From Isochrysis galbana (lineage: Eukaryota > Haptophyta > Isochrysidales > Isochrysidaceae): a stretch of DNA of 64,000 nucleotides. Location: assembly GCA_018136815.1 (NCBI GenBank), contig CM030931.1, forward strand, positions 1,777,398 through 1,841,397, read 5' to 3'. A program made the translations under genes and the position numbers. Each line of letters begins with the position of its first letter. Position 1 is the first letter of the stretch. The notes under the pieces were generated by a model that saw nothing but the letters and a program-made list of their open reading frames with translations, did not search any database and was not told the DNA's origin. Positions 18,707 through 30,126 of the stretch are shown here, piece after piece.

Positions 18707-20191
18707 ATGTCGCAGATCAAGGCACTTGGACTCTCCGTGCTGGGCTCCGCCTCCAACAACATCGGCAAGGTGCTCCAGAAGCAGGCAACGCGGGACCTAC
18801 CGCAGATCGCATTCGACCTCAAGTGCATCAAGCTTTACGCATGCTCCTCGCTCTGGCGATTCGGGCTGCTTGCCGACGTCGCGGGGGCACTCTGTCTGCT
18901 GGTTGCACTATCAATGGCCCCAGTGTCCCTTATTCAGCCCGTGAGCGGCTGCGGGATGGCCATCTTGGCAGTGTTCTCACACTTCTACCTGTGCGTTCTA
19001 CCGTAGCGCAAGCCATTCCTCTCCTCCCACCGATAGCGAGTTGCCAGCGAGAAGCGAGTAGCTTCTCCCTGCGTTGACAATCACTATTGCTGCCCGCGCC
19101 TTCCCAATCCCAGGCGAGAGGAGCTGCAGCTTGCTGAACAAGCTGGTGTGGCCATTGCAATGCTTGGGACCATCGGCATTGGTGCAACCGCCGAACCGTT
19201 TGAAGACAGAATGCCTGGTGCTGCCGCCTCTACTGTGCTCGTGTTGTTTTATGCCGTTTGCTTTACCGTCCTTGAGATCGCCCTTCGCAGAGCATCTGGG
19301 CTTGCCTCAAAGTCGCAGCCCTCGCAGTTGGAGGTGCGTGGAGATGCACCTAGAAGTGATGTATTGGCGAGGAAGCAAGGAACCGATGAGCCTCACACCA
19401 CCGCTCGATGCTCCACCGAGACGTCATGCGTGCTGACTCATCCTCGCCTCGCACTTCAGGTTCTGGCTGCTGAGGCTGTATCAGCAGAGGGTATTCATTC
19501 GTCGACCTCCGCATCTGCGCGGAAGATAGAGCTCATCGCGGGAGCTCAAGCGGGGATGCTCTTCGGTCTTTCATCTGCATCTGCGCGAACGGGCATGCTT
19601 TTATCTCAGCTGCTTCACCTTCGGCTCCTCACTCCGCTTGGGATAGGGCTCTCGGTATAGTGCTTTCTCATGCGAGTACTCTTTGCACAAGCGCCTTTCC
19701 ACAATTCGCTGGCTGGCGCCTTGTGCCGGGTAGCACAGGAGAGCATGCGGCCTCGTTTCGGCATCTCAGCCCGCTCATGGTGGCCTGTTGTATTCTTTAG
19801 GTCGTTTTCTCGTCTTTGGGTATTTTCACACAAAATCGTGGGATGAAAGATGGTCGCGCGGTGGTGGTGTGCACCTATGCTGCTATCGCAACCATCGTGT
19901 CCGGTGTTGTCACGGGCCTTTTCGCCCTCAACGAACGGGTGCGCACAAGCCAAAATGCTTTGGGACCTTGCACCCAACCTCCTGCTCGTGCGAGAGCATC
20001 CATCCGTTCCCCGCATGTCTCACATCTTACAAGCGTTTACCGCCGCCTCCATGTAACCCCAGATACCCGAACACCACAGGGTTGGGTGGTGTTTGTCGTT
20101 GCTGTTCATTCTAATTGGCATCAGCTTGCTCGTGCGCAAGGTGCCTCGTGGGGGGGCCAAATTCACAAAGGAATTGAAGGGAGTTGTGTGA
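18707..20191 (+). CDS. NIPA-type magnesium transporter (DUF803)
   Basis: Exons 18707-18990, 19114-19654, 19801-19938 and 20063-20191 join in frame and give 363 residues. A 126-nt in-frame segment (19334-19459) has its own GTGCGT donor and TTCAG acceptor and encodes unconserved sequence; I think it is a further intron, leaving 321 residues, the usual NIPA size. Family blocks: [60 protein letters not shown] and [20 protein letters not shown]. Eight to nine hydrophobic segments are visible, so this is a multi-span membrane protein. NIPA/spichthyin proteins carry Mg2+ or related divalent cations at the plasma or endosomal membrane. The last exon start was chosen (AACCCCAG|ATACCC) because it keeps the final helix [19 protein letters not shown] in frame. 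Confidence 0.85.
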
Positions 20192-20454
20192 GCAGAGAAG
20201 TTGGATATCAGGGAGCATGGGCGAGGGCGTCCTCTATTCTTGCTTCTGCTACTTTTGGTCGTGGAGTCTTGTTGCTGTCATCACGCTATCAACGAACAAC
20301 GCCACCGCTTATTGCACGACGACGTCTTGGAGCCTGGAGTCCGCATGGAATATGTTGTTCACTCCCCATTCTCCGCCCGATGGTACTAATGCTAGCTAGC
20401 TATGGAGTGTGCGTAAATAAACCTACATTTACAGTCCGAGCACTCAACCTACTT

Positions 20455-20560
20455 TATTATAATTCTAAAGTAACTGAGTGTTAGTACTAGTACCACTACT
20501 CCCACTAGCCCGGTACTAGCTTACGACAATCCTCAGCGAACCTGCCCGTACGCCTTGACG
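20455..20560 (-). mobile_element. 3'-end fragment of an R-d type retroposon
   Basis: Reverse complement of the R-d end (CGTCAAGGCGTACGGGCAGG, CTAGTACCGGGCTAGTGGGA, ACTCAGTT). Only the last roughly 105 bp are present. Confidence 0.7.
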
Positions 20561-20576
20561 TGTGCTGATGCCACAG

Positions 20577-20768
20577 AGCTACATACGTGGTTCTAGATCC
20601 TGACACGAAAGGTAAAAGTGGGATTGCAGTCGAGGATGAATTTCGCCAGATTACAAAGGGAGAGTGGGTTGTGTTCGATGACAGCAAAGAACATATTGGC
20701 GTGAACGATACTGACGACGAGAATAGTGTTGCGTTAGGGGGAGCGCTCGAACGCCCTCCATACCTCAC
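20577..20768 (+). pseudogene. Possible exon remnant of an aspartyl/asparaginyl beta-hydroxylase-like protein
   Basis: After a GCCACAG acceptor-like site the frame ATYVVLDPDTKGKS then GEWVVFDDSKEH and GVNDTDDENSVAL is clearly protein-like. VFDDSxxH followed by a short N-x-T/S-D stretch resembles the C-terminal iron-ligand region of the aspartyl/asparaginyl beta-hydroxylase family. It is cut on the right by the hairpin element at 20769 and flanked on the left by a retroposon end. No other part of the gene was found. Confidence 0.3.
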
Positions 20769-20794
20769 GACACGCTCTATTCTTAGAACGTGTC
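20769..20794. repeat. Second copy of the GACACGTTCTA hairpin
   Basis: Reverse orientation relative to 7823-7848, one mismatch between arms, same outer flank (TTCCCTC). Supports a dispersed element with a terminal hairpin. Confidence 0.6.
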
Positions 20795-21925
20795 TTCCCT
20801 CCCGGCGCCCCGCTCTTCCCTCTCCTCTCTCTCCCCGCGCCCGCATGCTGCCGAGATCGTCCCTTCCTTGCGTTTTCCCATATAATCCCGGTCTTCCCCT
20901 TGTTTCCTTGGCCAGCGAGGGTGGGGGTTTTCCCGCGCCTCGCCCCCTCCCCGCCCCGCCAGTGCCCCGTCCCTCTCGTCCATATTTCTATCTTTTCCCT
21001 GTTCCCAAGATTTTCCGTCCCCCTTTCCAGGGTGTGACAAAATAAGGGAACCTCAAGTTGCACCTTCTCAGCAGCGCTGGCAGCTTGGGCATGCAGCCGG
21101 AGCCCGCTCTGCATGGTGCATGGCGGACGAGCTCATGGAAGAGCTCACGGCGCATCCGCATGTGGTGGTACGTAAAAGGTGAGGTCATCGCCCTCAGTGA
21201 AGTAGGCGAACAGCGAACTGTTACGCCAATTACCGCAGACTCGCTGCACCCTACGCTCCTCTTGCGCTCTTGCGCCTCACGAGAGTGTGCGACCGCCAGG
21301 CACAGCGCCGCCAGCAGACGCTTGCGCCGCGCCTGCTGCTGCTGCGCTGCTGCGGTGACCGCATCTGCGTGACAACTTTGGCGACGAGCGTGGGCCACAG
21401 GCGCCCGTGCCTATCGACCTGTGCTGCGCCCATCACGCCGGCAAGCGCGGCTAGGGCTAGGTTCGCTCGCGCGCCGGCCCGCGGCGAGCGGCGAGCGGGG
21501 ACTCCTCGGCGCCATCGCGAGGCGCGGCATGCGGCGCCGACTTATCCAGAGCGTTGAATTTTACCTTTCGGGAGGCCAAAAATTATGTAAAACTTGGCGG
21601 CCGTTTTCTAGCGTAGCGCGCGCGACTGTCGGCGAGGGGGGTCAGGTGTGGGGGGGTAGTGGTGGGTGGCTCTGCCCCAGAATGCTCCCCCCCAACATCG
21701 GACCCACCTTTCTCTCTTTAAAAGTAGAGTACTCTAGAGTAAAGTAGCTCGTCGCTTTCGTCCCCCCTCCCCCCCCTCTCCCTCCCTCCCTCCCTCTCTC
21801 TCTACTCTATGTACTGAGTATCTCTCTCTCTCCTCTCTCTCTCTCTCTCTGTCTTTCTCTCTTTCCCTCCCTCCCTCCCTCCCTCCCTCCTCTCCTCGCC
21901 TTCTCCCTTCTCCCCCTGCCCATCC
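20795..21925. other. Low-complexity and element-derived DNA upstream of the aminopeptidase gene
   Basis: C/T-rich DNA runs to 21020. An X-type terminus follows (GTGTGACAAAATAAGGGAAC and CTCAAGTTGCACCTT, ending at about 21067; compare 40659 onward). 21105-21170 could encode MADELMEELTAHPHVVVRKR before a GTGAGG donor, an isolated exon-like stretch without a recognised family. 21760-21920 is a long CT-rich tract immediately before the aminopeptidase start, probably its 5' leader or promoter. Confidence 0.5.
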
Positions 21926-24076
21926 ATGTCGCCCGTGTCGCCGGCCGCAGACTTCATCGACTACCTGAACGCCTCACCCACCAGCTTCCACTCGGTGGAG
22001 GAGGTCAAGCGGCGGCTCCGTGCCAGTGGCTTCGCAGAGCTCGACGAGCGCCGCCCGTGGAAGCTCGAGCGCGGCCTTAGCTACTTCTTCTCACGCAACG
22101 GCTCCGCCATCTGTGCGTTCTCTGTCGGCGGCCGCTTTGACGCCGAGACCTCGGGCGCGGTGATAGTGGGCGCGCACACCGACTCACCCTGCCTCAAACT
22201 CAAGCCCTCCTCCACACTCGAGAAGGAGGGGTGCGCAATTTGTGGGCCCGCGTAGCTAAGACCGGAGGCGCACAAGGCTGGGCCACCCATATCCTATCCC
22301 AGTCGTGTGCACATGCGCGGCCTCCACTCATTCCTACAACATTCCCGCAGGTGCATCATGCTCGGAGTGGTCGGATATGGTGGCGGGCTGTGGCACACGT
22401 GGTTTGATCGTGACCTGGGGCTCGCGGGACGCGTGCTGGTTCGTGACGGAGCTGAGGGCCGCCTGCGGTCAGTGCTCGTGCGTGTGGATAAGCCGATTGC
22501 TCGCATTCCGAATCTTGCTATTCACCTAACAACCGCCGACGAGCGTACTAAGGGCTTCAGCCCAAATATCCAAACGCAAGTGCCTCCACTTCTAGCGACA
22601 ACATTGGCAAATACTCTGTGGAACGAGAAGAACCCGTCGGAGGACCAGGCAATCGAGGAGGGGAAGACTCCAAGCGGCAAGCGCCACCACCCCGCGCTGG
22701 TATGCCTTTCCAGCCAAAAAAACGCAGACCTTATCGAGCTCCAGCACTCGTGTATGCGTCTCACAGTATGGGGGTCAACGGCATGTATTGCCTCACTGAC
22801 ATAGCCACCGCTATTTGTCACGCGCCTTGGCCACCTCTTTTCGCGGACCAATGGAGCAAGGGGATGGACAGCACAACGATAGGCTCAATGCGTACGTCAT
22901 GACACCTTCACCTTGCGCAGGTGAAATTGCTCGCTCGCACACTTTGTATCTCTGCGATCGATATCATCGACTTCGAACTCCAACTCACAGATGCGCAACC
23001 CGCGGCAATCGGTGGCCTCCACGATGAGTTCGTGCTCTCTGGCCGCCTAGACAACCAGTGCTCGTGCTATCTCGCAACCCAGGCTCTTATCCAATCCCTA
23101 CCTACGATAGGCGACGATACTGCGGTAAGACACAAGGCTTGCGCTAGTTGACCCCAGACTGACTATTTGTTCCTCTCACTCACCCAACCACACGCCCCCC
23201 CCCCTTCTCACTGACTGCGTGAAGGTCCGCGTGATTGCTCTCTTTGACCATGAAGAGGTTGGCTCCAAGTCGGCCACCGGAGCCGAGGGTCCCCTGCTCC
23301 GGGACTCCATCAGCCGCATTTGGGCAGGGCTTGCCCCCGAGAGCGCAGCCATCGACCCGTATGCCGCCGCTTTCCGTGCTCGTTCCTTTCACCTATCTTC
23401 AGACATGGCGCATGCGGTTCATCCAAACTATGCAGAACGCCACGATAAGGCACATGGCCCAAAGCTGGGCGAGGGTCTGGTCCTAAAGCACAACGCGAAC
23501 CAGCGCTACGCGACGGACGCTGTTGCGGCCGCCTTTGTTCGCCGCTTCGGTTCTCTTGCCGGCGAGGCCATTCAGGTGCGCCCCCTCAGGCATGGGCTCG
23601 TGACCCCTTTGGACGTTTGGCCAATCTATTTGAGACCCAAATCCCCGGCTTTACTTCGGGTGTTTGGTCGTGACTCATCTTGGAGCGGGCCGCTACTCCC
23701 GGGCCTTTTTGCTCATCACTTTGCACGCCACCAATCTTGGACGCACGTAGCCGATCCCTTTTCGCCACTGTTTACGTCCGTGGATCCCACCCTCTTCCCT
23801 GGCTAGGAATTTGCGGTGAAGGCGGACTCAGGCTGCGGTTCAACTATCGGCCCAGCCATAGCCGCCAACACTGGTATACGGACTGCCGACGTTGGCGCGC
23901 CGCAGCTTTCGATGCACTCGGCCCGCGAGATGATGAGTGCTGCGGATGTCGGACGCTCACTCAGTGTGCTGCAAGCTGCATTTGAGCATTACGGCGCCGT
24001 CGCCACTGCAGTGGACCTGGATGTGGACATGCCGCTTTGCGCAGTCTGCGCCCCGAATGGTGGTTGGCCAACTTAA
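21926..24076 (+). CDS. DNPEP: M18 aspartyl aminopeptidase (five exons)
   Basis: Exons 21926-22230, 22351-22699, 22921-23124, 23225-23575 and 23807-24076 join in frame (phases 2, 0, 0, 0), giving 492 residues against about 475 in animals. Zinc-ligand and catalytic blocks of the M18 family are all present: [12 protein letters not shown] (His ligand), [29 protein letters not shown] (bridging Asp), [14 protein letters not shown] (catalytic Glu-Glu pair), and [10 protein letters not shown] (His ligand near the C-terminus). The enzyme removes N-terminal Asp or Glu from peptides and forms dodecamers in cytosol or vacuole; no clear targeting sequence is visible. Introns have GTGCGC, GTATGC or GTAAGA donors. 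The stop codon lies inside the first copy of a 158-bp tandem duplication. Confidence 0.92.
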
Positions 24077-24363
24077 TGTTTTTGGTCGTTGCTGGGCTCC
24101 TACACACGTGCGCGTCGCCAGTTCCGGGCAGCAACAAGGCACTTCTCGACGGCTCACGCCTACCAACCATGCATAGATTGCATTCTGCCCATGTTGGCGT
24201 GTTGTGCGCCCCGAATGGTGGTTGGCCAACTTAACGTTTTTGGTCGTTGCTGGGCTCCTACACACGTGCACGTCGCCAGTTCTGGGCAGCAACAAGGCAC
24301 TTCTCGACGGCTCACGCCTGCCAACCATGCATAGATTGCATTCTGCCCATGTTGGCGTGTTGC
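24048..24363 (+). repeat. 158-bp tandem duplication spanning the aminopeptidase stop codon
   Basis: Copy 1 is 24048-24205 and copy 2 is 24206-24363, differing at a handful of bases. The first copy includes the last nine codons and stop (PNGGWPT-stop), so the second duplicates the gene's terminal codons and 3' UTR. Confidence 0.9.
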
Positions 24364-25354
24364 GGCCTTGCTCGCAAGATCATGGGCGCCATGGATGTTC
24401 GGGTCACTCGCAATCCTCACGCCGCCCTCTAGCATGAATGCTGCTCCGGGACACTGTCCCGCCGCGGCTACTGTGTTTCTCGCTCGCCGGAGTGCGGGTT
24501 GTTATTGAGTTGCGTGTGATGACGGTGCATTTGTGCACTTGGCATGCCGCCGCGCACCTATCGAGTTGACGTTGTTGAAGATCGGCTATGTAAGATTGAT
24601 GTGAGGCTTCAGCTCGCAATGGAAGGCCATGAATCACAAGAAGGACCTTCCCCAAGACAACTTCAAGCTCGAGCTCGTAAGGCCATCGAATCATCTATTG
24701 TACTGACAGCCCGTTAGCTTTGGCCTGGTGGCCAAAGCGAACAAAGTCCTCTATATACTAGGGCCCATGAGGGAAGCCACAAGCTGCGGTCGCAGCGTTC
24801 AAAGCGGCGCAATAGCCCCGAGAACTCTCATCGCCACTGCCTGCCACGTTTCGAGTATTGCGTACTATAGGAGAACAGCAACTTTGTGAGTCCTCGCTGG
24901 AAACATTTGGGAATTTGAATTTGGGGAGTCTAACGTCTAACTCTGGGTGGGGGCTATATATCCTACAGCAATTTTGGGGCGTGGGGGGCACGGCAGACAG
25001 AGTACCAAGCAGGGGAGGGGGGGGGGGATCTGAAGGCATTATGGCTGCTAATGCTGCTAGCTCCTAGGCTACGGGGGACCCATCGCACTCACAGTGTGGA
25101 CTCACGCCATCGCCTAAACCCCAAACACGCAAACATGCACACCCTACAACCTTAACAATACCCCCTTCATTCCTTTGCGTTCGGTTTCGGGGAGGAACCG
25201 ACCGCACCCCCTTGCCATGCCTTACTTATGGCAGCTGCGCAGCTGCCAGGGCCAAATAAAGGAATGCACAGCTAAACCTAAACCACTCCCTGCCCCCTGC
25301 CCTTACAAACACCTGTTTCGTTCTCCTCTCGGTTTGTTACAGTGATGAATAGCC
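24364..25354. other. Intergenic DNA; reversed Q-repeat fragment
   Basis: No supported gene. About 25075-25195 matches the 5740-5850 Q segment (CCCCCTTCATTCCTTTG, GGTTTCGGGG). Confidence 0.5.
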
Positions 25355-25432
25355 CCCCACGTCCAGCCCATCGCTCTAACTCCCCCTCCCCCCTTGGTCG
25401 ACAGGCATAAAGGTGCAGCGTGGGGGCCAGGC
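25355..25432 (+). mobile_element. R-family internal fragment
   Basis: CCAGCCCATCGCTCTAAC, a C-run, GACAGGCA and AGGTGCAGCGTGGGGGCC match R-a 2417-2480 and R-b. It is about 80 bp without ends. Confidence 0.6.
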
Positions 25433-25435
25433 GAG

Positions 25436-25534
25436 AAGCGTTCAATCACCATCACCCACAGCATGGAAAAGCGTTCAATCACCATGAGCCTACAATTGGA
25501 AAAGCGTTCAATCGCCATCACCCCCGTGCTACGT
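25436..25534 (+). repeat. 33-bp tandem repeat, three copies
   Basis: Units start at 25436, 25469 and 25502 with AAGCGTTCAATCACCAT. The period is a multiple of three and reads EKRSIT on the plus and MVIERFS on the minus strand, but no gene supports either. Confidence 0.75.
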
Positions 25535-25662
25535 AATTTAACGGACAAGCTTCTTTTTTGTGGAAAAGCGTCCTCAAAGCTCAATGCAACCTGCGTCCAC
25601 TCTGTCCTCGTTGCGCTTGCCTCCCGCATCTGACTAATTTCACTTTTGCGGCACACCCGCTT

Positions 25663-25850
25663 GCTGTTGTATTCCTGCCCATCTGAAGGCTGTAGGATTC
25701 GTGTAAGGAGCTACCCGCAAGAACCGCGTTCCGCGCTAGCTGCCGGCGCGCCCTCGCAGGCAATCTCCAAGAGTGAGATCAGCCTTGCTCTGACTCTGAC
25801 ACCTGCACGAGAACTGAGGCCCATAATGGACTGATGTGTTGCAGGCGACC
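25663..25850 (+). mobile_element. LTR fragment related to the chromovirus LTR at 48320-49722
   Basis: Begins TGTTGTATTCCTGCCCATCT and GAAGGCTGTAGG, matching (in reverse) the outer edge of the 3' LTR at about 49722. It also contains GCTAGCTGCCGGCGCGCCCT and GAGATCAGCCTTGCTCTGAC, matching its other edge near 48320-48395. Much of the middle is missing. Broken fossil, no coding part. Confidence 0.6.
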
Positions 25851-26254
25851 AGCTTTATAGATGCGGGACTCGTTCATATATAATAATTAATGTTATATCC
25901 TAGCCAACCCCACTAGCTAATTGGACACAACTTTTCCGTCCCGGAATCCCGCCATGCCTGACGAGCCAGGTGTCCGAGTGATACCAGGGGGAGGGGGCAC
26001 TGCCCCCTCCCCTCGATATTATTTGTCCTCCCCCCAGTGCACGCACCGACCCTGCGCACCCCAGCACGCCCTCTCCTCGAGGCCACGCTGGGGGGAAACC
26101 CCTTTCGGGTAAAACCAACGCAGGGGGGGGGGGGGGTACTCGTGAAAAGGAGCCCAGAAGCGCTAATCACTCTTCGCCGAAGCGAGTGGCCGCGGCGAGC
26201 CGCGGCCCTTCCCTCCTGGTTCTGGCGCCCCCGTCTTCTCTTACTTACCTAAAC
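25851..26254. other. Intergenic DNA with G-runs
   Basis: Pro/Gly-rich frames only. A poly-G run at about 26122-26135 may be of uncertain length. No gene seen. Confidence 0.4.
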
Positions 26255-26475
26255 AAGCGCGGAAGAAACACCAAAAGGCCTGCCCAAACACCACACTCCA
26301 AACCAGACCTCAGGTAGTGCACCGAGGTCGGACCCCGGAAACCAAAGAAAAAGGAATGAAGGGGGGCAGGGGAAGAGGTGGAGAGAGGGAAGTTAAGGGC
26401 GATGGGGATAGAGGGAGAGAGTCCTGTAGACGGTAGGTGTGTAGCCCTGAATCTTCAGATGGTTTTTTTTTCTTA
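26255..26475 (+). repeat. Dispersed repeat, family Q, second copy
   Basis: Contains AAAGGCCTGCCC, CCCCGGAAACCAAAG, GGAATGAAGGGGGG and a 3' GTGTAGCCCTGAATCTTCAG plus T-run, in the same order as 3060-3365. A 3' T-run-ended element of this size is compatible with a SINE, but no pol III boxes are convincing. Confidence 0.55.
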
Positions 26476-26499
26476 CTTACCTAAACAGGGCCAGAAGAC

Positions 26500-26760
26500 A
26501 TGTCAACGCCGGGGGGGAGAGCTGCCACTCCCCCCTCCCCTCCCTCTTCCCTCTTCCTCCTCTCTTCCCTGCGGCTCTGGCCATGGCGCGCGCCTGCGGC
26601 CCCTCTTCAGGTCCCCAAGAGGCTTGCAGGGGGCCTGGGAGCACAGCTCAGGGGGCAGGTGAGGCTGGGGCATGGCCCTGGCCCCTCCTGCCTCTCCCTC
26701 GCTGGCTCTCGCGCCCCTGCCGGTCGACTGGAGCTGGCTGGGGGCTCCTGATCAGGGGGG
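26500..26760 (-). mobile_element. R-family internal fragment, reversed
   Basis: GCTCAGGGGGCAG, TGCCTCTCCCTCGCTGGC and related blocks match R-c (35960-36180) with drift. No hairpin or target duplication is preserved. Confidence 0.55.
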
Positions 26761-27569
26761 CCCAGGTGTCGCATTCGCGAATCGACGCTCGTTAGGCTTC
26801 TCTCTTCTCTTCGTTCGGTATTTATCGTTATAATTCTCTCGTTCTCGTTCTCGGTCAAAAACTTCGCGTGGACGCCTAGGATCTAGGGTTGTGGAGCGCC
26901 CTCTCTCTTTCTCTCGAAGAGAAGGGAAGTTTCCCCACCTTTCTTCCTCCCAGGCGCCTCGCAAAAAGGTTTAATTCGCTATCTCCCCGCGTTTCTTTAC
27001 CTGCTTCTGGGGGCAATCAGGTTTGGTTTGCCATCGTCCCCTTGGAGATCGATTTAGGTTCGCTGCTTGGGTGAGGGAATCTTTCTCCTTGGTCCTTGGT
27101 TTGCCATCTCCCCTTGGAGATTGATTTAGATTCGCTGCTTTGGTTTTGGGTTATCTTTCCCCTTGATGCAAGTTGCATGAAAGCCCTTGGTCCAGCGCGT
27201 CCCGGCGGCCTCTGTATGCCTGGCGACCAGGGAAGGGGGGGGAAGTCAGCTCGAGGGGCGAGGGCAGGCCTAGTATGGGCGTGGGAGTGCGAGTCGCTGC
27301 CCGCGCCCACGAAGGGTCTGGGCCAGGATGATGATTGCCTAGCCCCTGCCAGAGCGCAGGGGCTGAGGTTGGTTGTATGTACGGTCCCACCCGCCCACCC
27401 CGGGGGGTGTCCGCGATGGAGTGAGGGGGGCGCGCGAGGCCCCCATTGACCTTATTGAAGTAGGTTTGACCCGGTTGCTTTCAAGAAACAAAGCACATTC
27501 CTTGCGCCGGTGCTTTCCTCCGCGATTTGGTCGCCAAGCGCCAAGCGCCAAGCAAGTTCTTAGTTCTTA
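26761..27569. other. Intergenic DNA with a short tandem duplication
   Basis: TTGCCATC, CCCCTTGGAGAT and TTCGCTGCTT occur twice (about 27028-27068 and 27107-27142), period about 78 bp. No supported gene. Confidence 0.45.
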
Positions 27570-27800
27570 TACTTCAACACCTCAACGGCCATAACATGGT
27601 CGCTGATGTTCTCACCAAGCCGTGTCCGCGAAATCAATTTCTTCGTCCGCTCAACATTCTCGACTCTTTCTCCTCGTCAACTACTTCCTGATGAGCCTAA
27701 ACCTAAACGTAAGCGTCGCACCCCTTGCTCCTTTTAGGAGGGGGTGTCACGGATGTCCCTCCGTCCTCTCCTGTATTTACTATTTACTTTCTAAGTCCTG

Positions 27801-29518
27801 CAACTAAGTTTATACTTGGTTGACCCATGGGGGGGCACGAGCCCCCCCCTCTCTCCACTCCTCCCCTGCCATGGGGGAGGAACCACCCATCCTCCTGGCA
27901 TGCCTGATGGCTTGCCAGGAGGCCACTGCCCTACTGACCCACTCCCTTCCCCACAGGCTCGCCCCATTCGCCCATCCTGGCCCCTCGTGACCAGCCCAAT
28001 GCTCCAACCCCCCCTCCCCCCCTGGTCAACAGGCAGACAGGTGCAGCGTGGGGGCCCCAGAGGCTCGGGAGCGCCAGCGAGGGAGAGGCAGGGGAGGCCA
28101 GGGCCCAGCCCCAGCCTCCTCTGCCCCCTGAGCTGGCCTCCAGGAGCCTCTAGGGGCCGCCAGAGGTAAGGCTAGTAACCACTTTGATTTGGGCCTAACC
28201 GGATATTGTGGGTAGTTCACCCAAGCCTAACTGGTTAGATAGTGGTAGTGAGCCCCCCCTATCTGGTTAGATAGTGGTAGTGGAAAAAGCATCTGGCATT
28301 TGGGTATTCTGGGTATCCAGATACCCGGCTAGGCTGCTAGGGCGTCCACGCCCCCACATCCACATATTTGCACCATATCACCATATACTAGCACCATACA
28401 CCATATAATTAATACCCCAATACGTCTCCAACAGGCCTATTCAAGCCCAGTCTCCAAGCTTTATAAGCTTTTTGCTTTTTGGATTTGCTCACCACATGCC
28501 ACATGCTTGTAGCTTGAGCTGGAGGTGTTCTATTTTTCGATCTGAGAATCATGACGCGGTCAACGTGATGACACTGTAGAGCACGCCTTGCTCACAACAC
28601 ATAATTGCCCATAAATAAGTGTCCCCGTGAGCAGAGTCAGAGTGTGTGTTTGTGTTATTGTCGCGCGAGGCTTCTCGGCACCCGTGCCGCTGTGTGCTGT
28701 GTGTTGTGTGCGTGCTGCGTGCGCACATGCGTGTGCAGTGCGCAGTGCGTGTGTTGATCATGTATATTACTCTATGTACATCCAATACATTTGTGGAGAT
28801 GCACAACACACAGTGTAGCTAGGAAGCTACTGCTACTACAGCATGCGCCCGATAGAGCCAAAAAGCGCGACACAGTTGGCATGCGCGCGCGGTAGCGCGC
28901 GCGCGTTGCGCGTTGTGCGCGCGCACTGCTGCTATTGCGGGGCGGCTCCGCCGCCCTACTCGCATGAGTATCCTAAATAGTGACTTTTCACTACCCAGAC
29001 CCAGTGGGTAGGAGAGACGCCCCTACCCGCATGAAGGTGGGTAGTGGAAATGGTTGGTGAGTAGCTGGGTATCTAGATACCCAGCTATCCGGTTACTAGC
29101 CTTAGCCAGAGGGCAGCTGGAGGCCTGCCGCAGGCGCGCCATCGCGCGTGCCGCAGGAGAGGGGAGAGAGCGCGCGGAGAAGGGGGTGGGCGCGAGCGAG
29201 AGCTCCGCCCACCGGAAAATCGGTAAGTCTCGCGCCTGTTTACAGGATAAGACGAGACAGAGTCGGCCGCCCACTCGGAGACACAGGAGGAAGGGGGGGA
29301 AAGATCACCGGGGGGGGGCGCGGGGGCGCGGGCCACCGGACCATATCTAAGCCCTCCACCCCAATCCCCCTAGTAGTGTACGGGGGGAGCCGCCTGATGG
29401 CGGGGGGAGAAGGGCCGGGGAATGGGGGTGTAGAGAGTATGCTACGTGCTACTTGTAGTGGGTAGTGGTGTAGTGGTTCCATTCGCCGCGAGTGCGGTAA
29501 GAATATTAAAAGGGTTTT
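27801..29518 (+). mobile_element. Short retroposon, family R, copy R-b, interrupted by a hAT element
   Basis: Starts with the family hairpin at 27802-27821 and ends after GGTAAGAATATTAAAAGGG. Flanked by a perfect 18-bp duplication TTTACTTTCTAAGTCCTG at 27783-27800 and 29519-29536, inside the copia LTR. Without the 938-bp hAT insert the copy is about 770 bp, like R-a. The second half carries GTCTCG/CGAGAC arms (29227-29232 / 29253-29258) around CCTGTTTACAGG, a compensated version of the R-a hairpin. Confidence 0.88.
28167..29104. mobile_element. Non-autonomous hAT-like DNA transposon (938 bp)
   Basis: Perfect 14-bp terminal inverted repeats TAAGGCTAGTAACC / GGTTACTAGCCTTA and a perfect 8-bp duplication GCCAGAGG (28159-28166, 29105-29112). 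The terminus fits the hAT pattern YARNG, and 8-bp duplications are diagnostic of hAT within this context. Subterminal repeats (GGTTAGATAGTGGTAGTG, GGGTATCC/AGATACCC, GTGGGTAG) lie at both ends, as expected for transposase binding. No transposase frame; the middle is rich in GCGC and TGTGTG runs. Confidence 0.88.
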
Positions 29519-29700
29519 TTTACTTTCTAAGTCCTGTGAGGTCTCTCTATCTCTATTCACGTGAGGAGAGGCGAGAGGCGACGGGCCCCCTCTCTTCTTT
29601 TTTCTCTTTCCCCCTTTCCCCCCCTCTCACCTCTCACGCGCCCGCTCTGTTTACGTTAGTGCTCTACGTGCTACTGTGAGTGTGCGTGATAGTGGTGTTT

Positions 29701-30126
29701 GGGGTTTGTAGAGAGCTTTTTATCCGGTTCTGCGACGAAGAGAGCGCGAGCGATGGCGTCGCTCCTCTCCCTCTCGGCCGCCCTGGTCACCGTGATGGTG
29801 CCAGGGCGATAGCCCCCCCCCATCCCCCCACCCAGTAGTTTAAAAGCCCTGTTTGACCGCCCTAATACATCAGAAATGACACATTACCGTGAGAGTTCCC
29901 TCGAATATCTCATGGTTGAGGACGGACACATGGATGGATGGGTAGTAGCATGAGCAAGCGAGACCTGCACGTGAGTAAACGGATACACCGTTGAAGGAAC
30001 AGCTTCGTACCATCTGAGAGCGGTTCCATGCACCATCACTGCGCCCATCAGTACTCACCCACATGGTCGCATAACTGATATAGCCAACTGCATGACGAGA
30101 AGGTGAAATCAAGGCTGCCAATGGTT
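29701..30126. other. Intergenic DNA between the copia fossil and the SUMO protease
   Basis: No supported gene or repeat; includes the probable 3' UTR of the protease gene (minus strand). Confidence 0.45.

Larger units (their letters stand above)
27570..29700 (+). mobile_element. Ty1/copia fossil: end of pol, polypurine tract and LTR, with nested insertions
   Basis: About 27577-27690 encodes the C-terminal tail of a copia RNase H region (MVADVLTKPCPRNQFLRPLN). A polypurine tract follows at 27737-27744, then an LTR starting TGTCACGGATGTCC at 27745. The LTR is split by retroposon R-b and resumes at 29537; its outer end is not resolved. Only the 3' end of the element is present, so it is a broken copy. 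It predates the R-b and hAT insertions. Confidence 0.65.

Noticed and set aside
25394-25633. ORF with 11-residue repeats (EKRSIT...)
   Set aside because: No ATG start on the plus strand, both strands are open, and it is flanked by R and LTR fragments.
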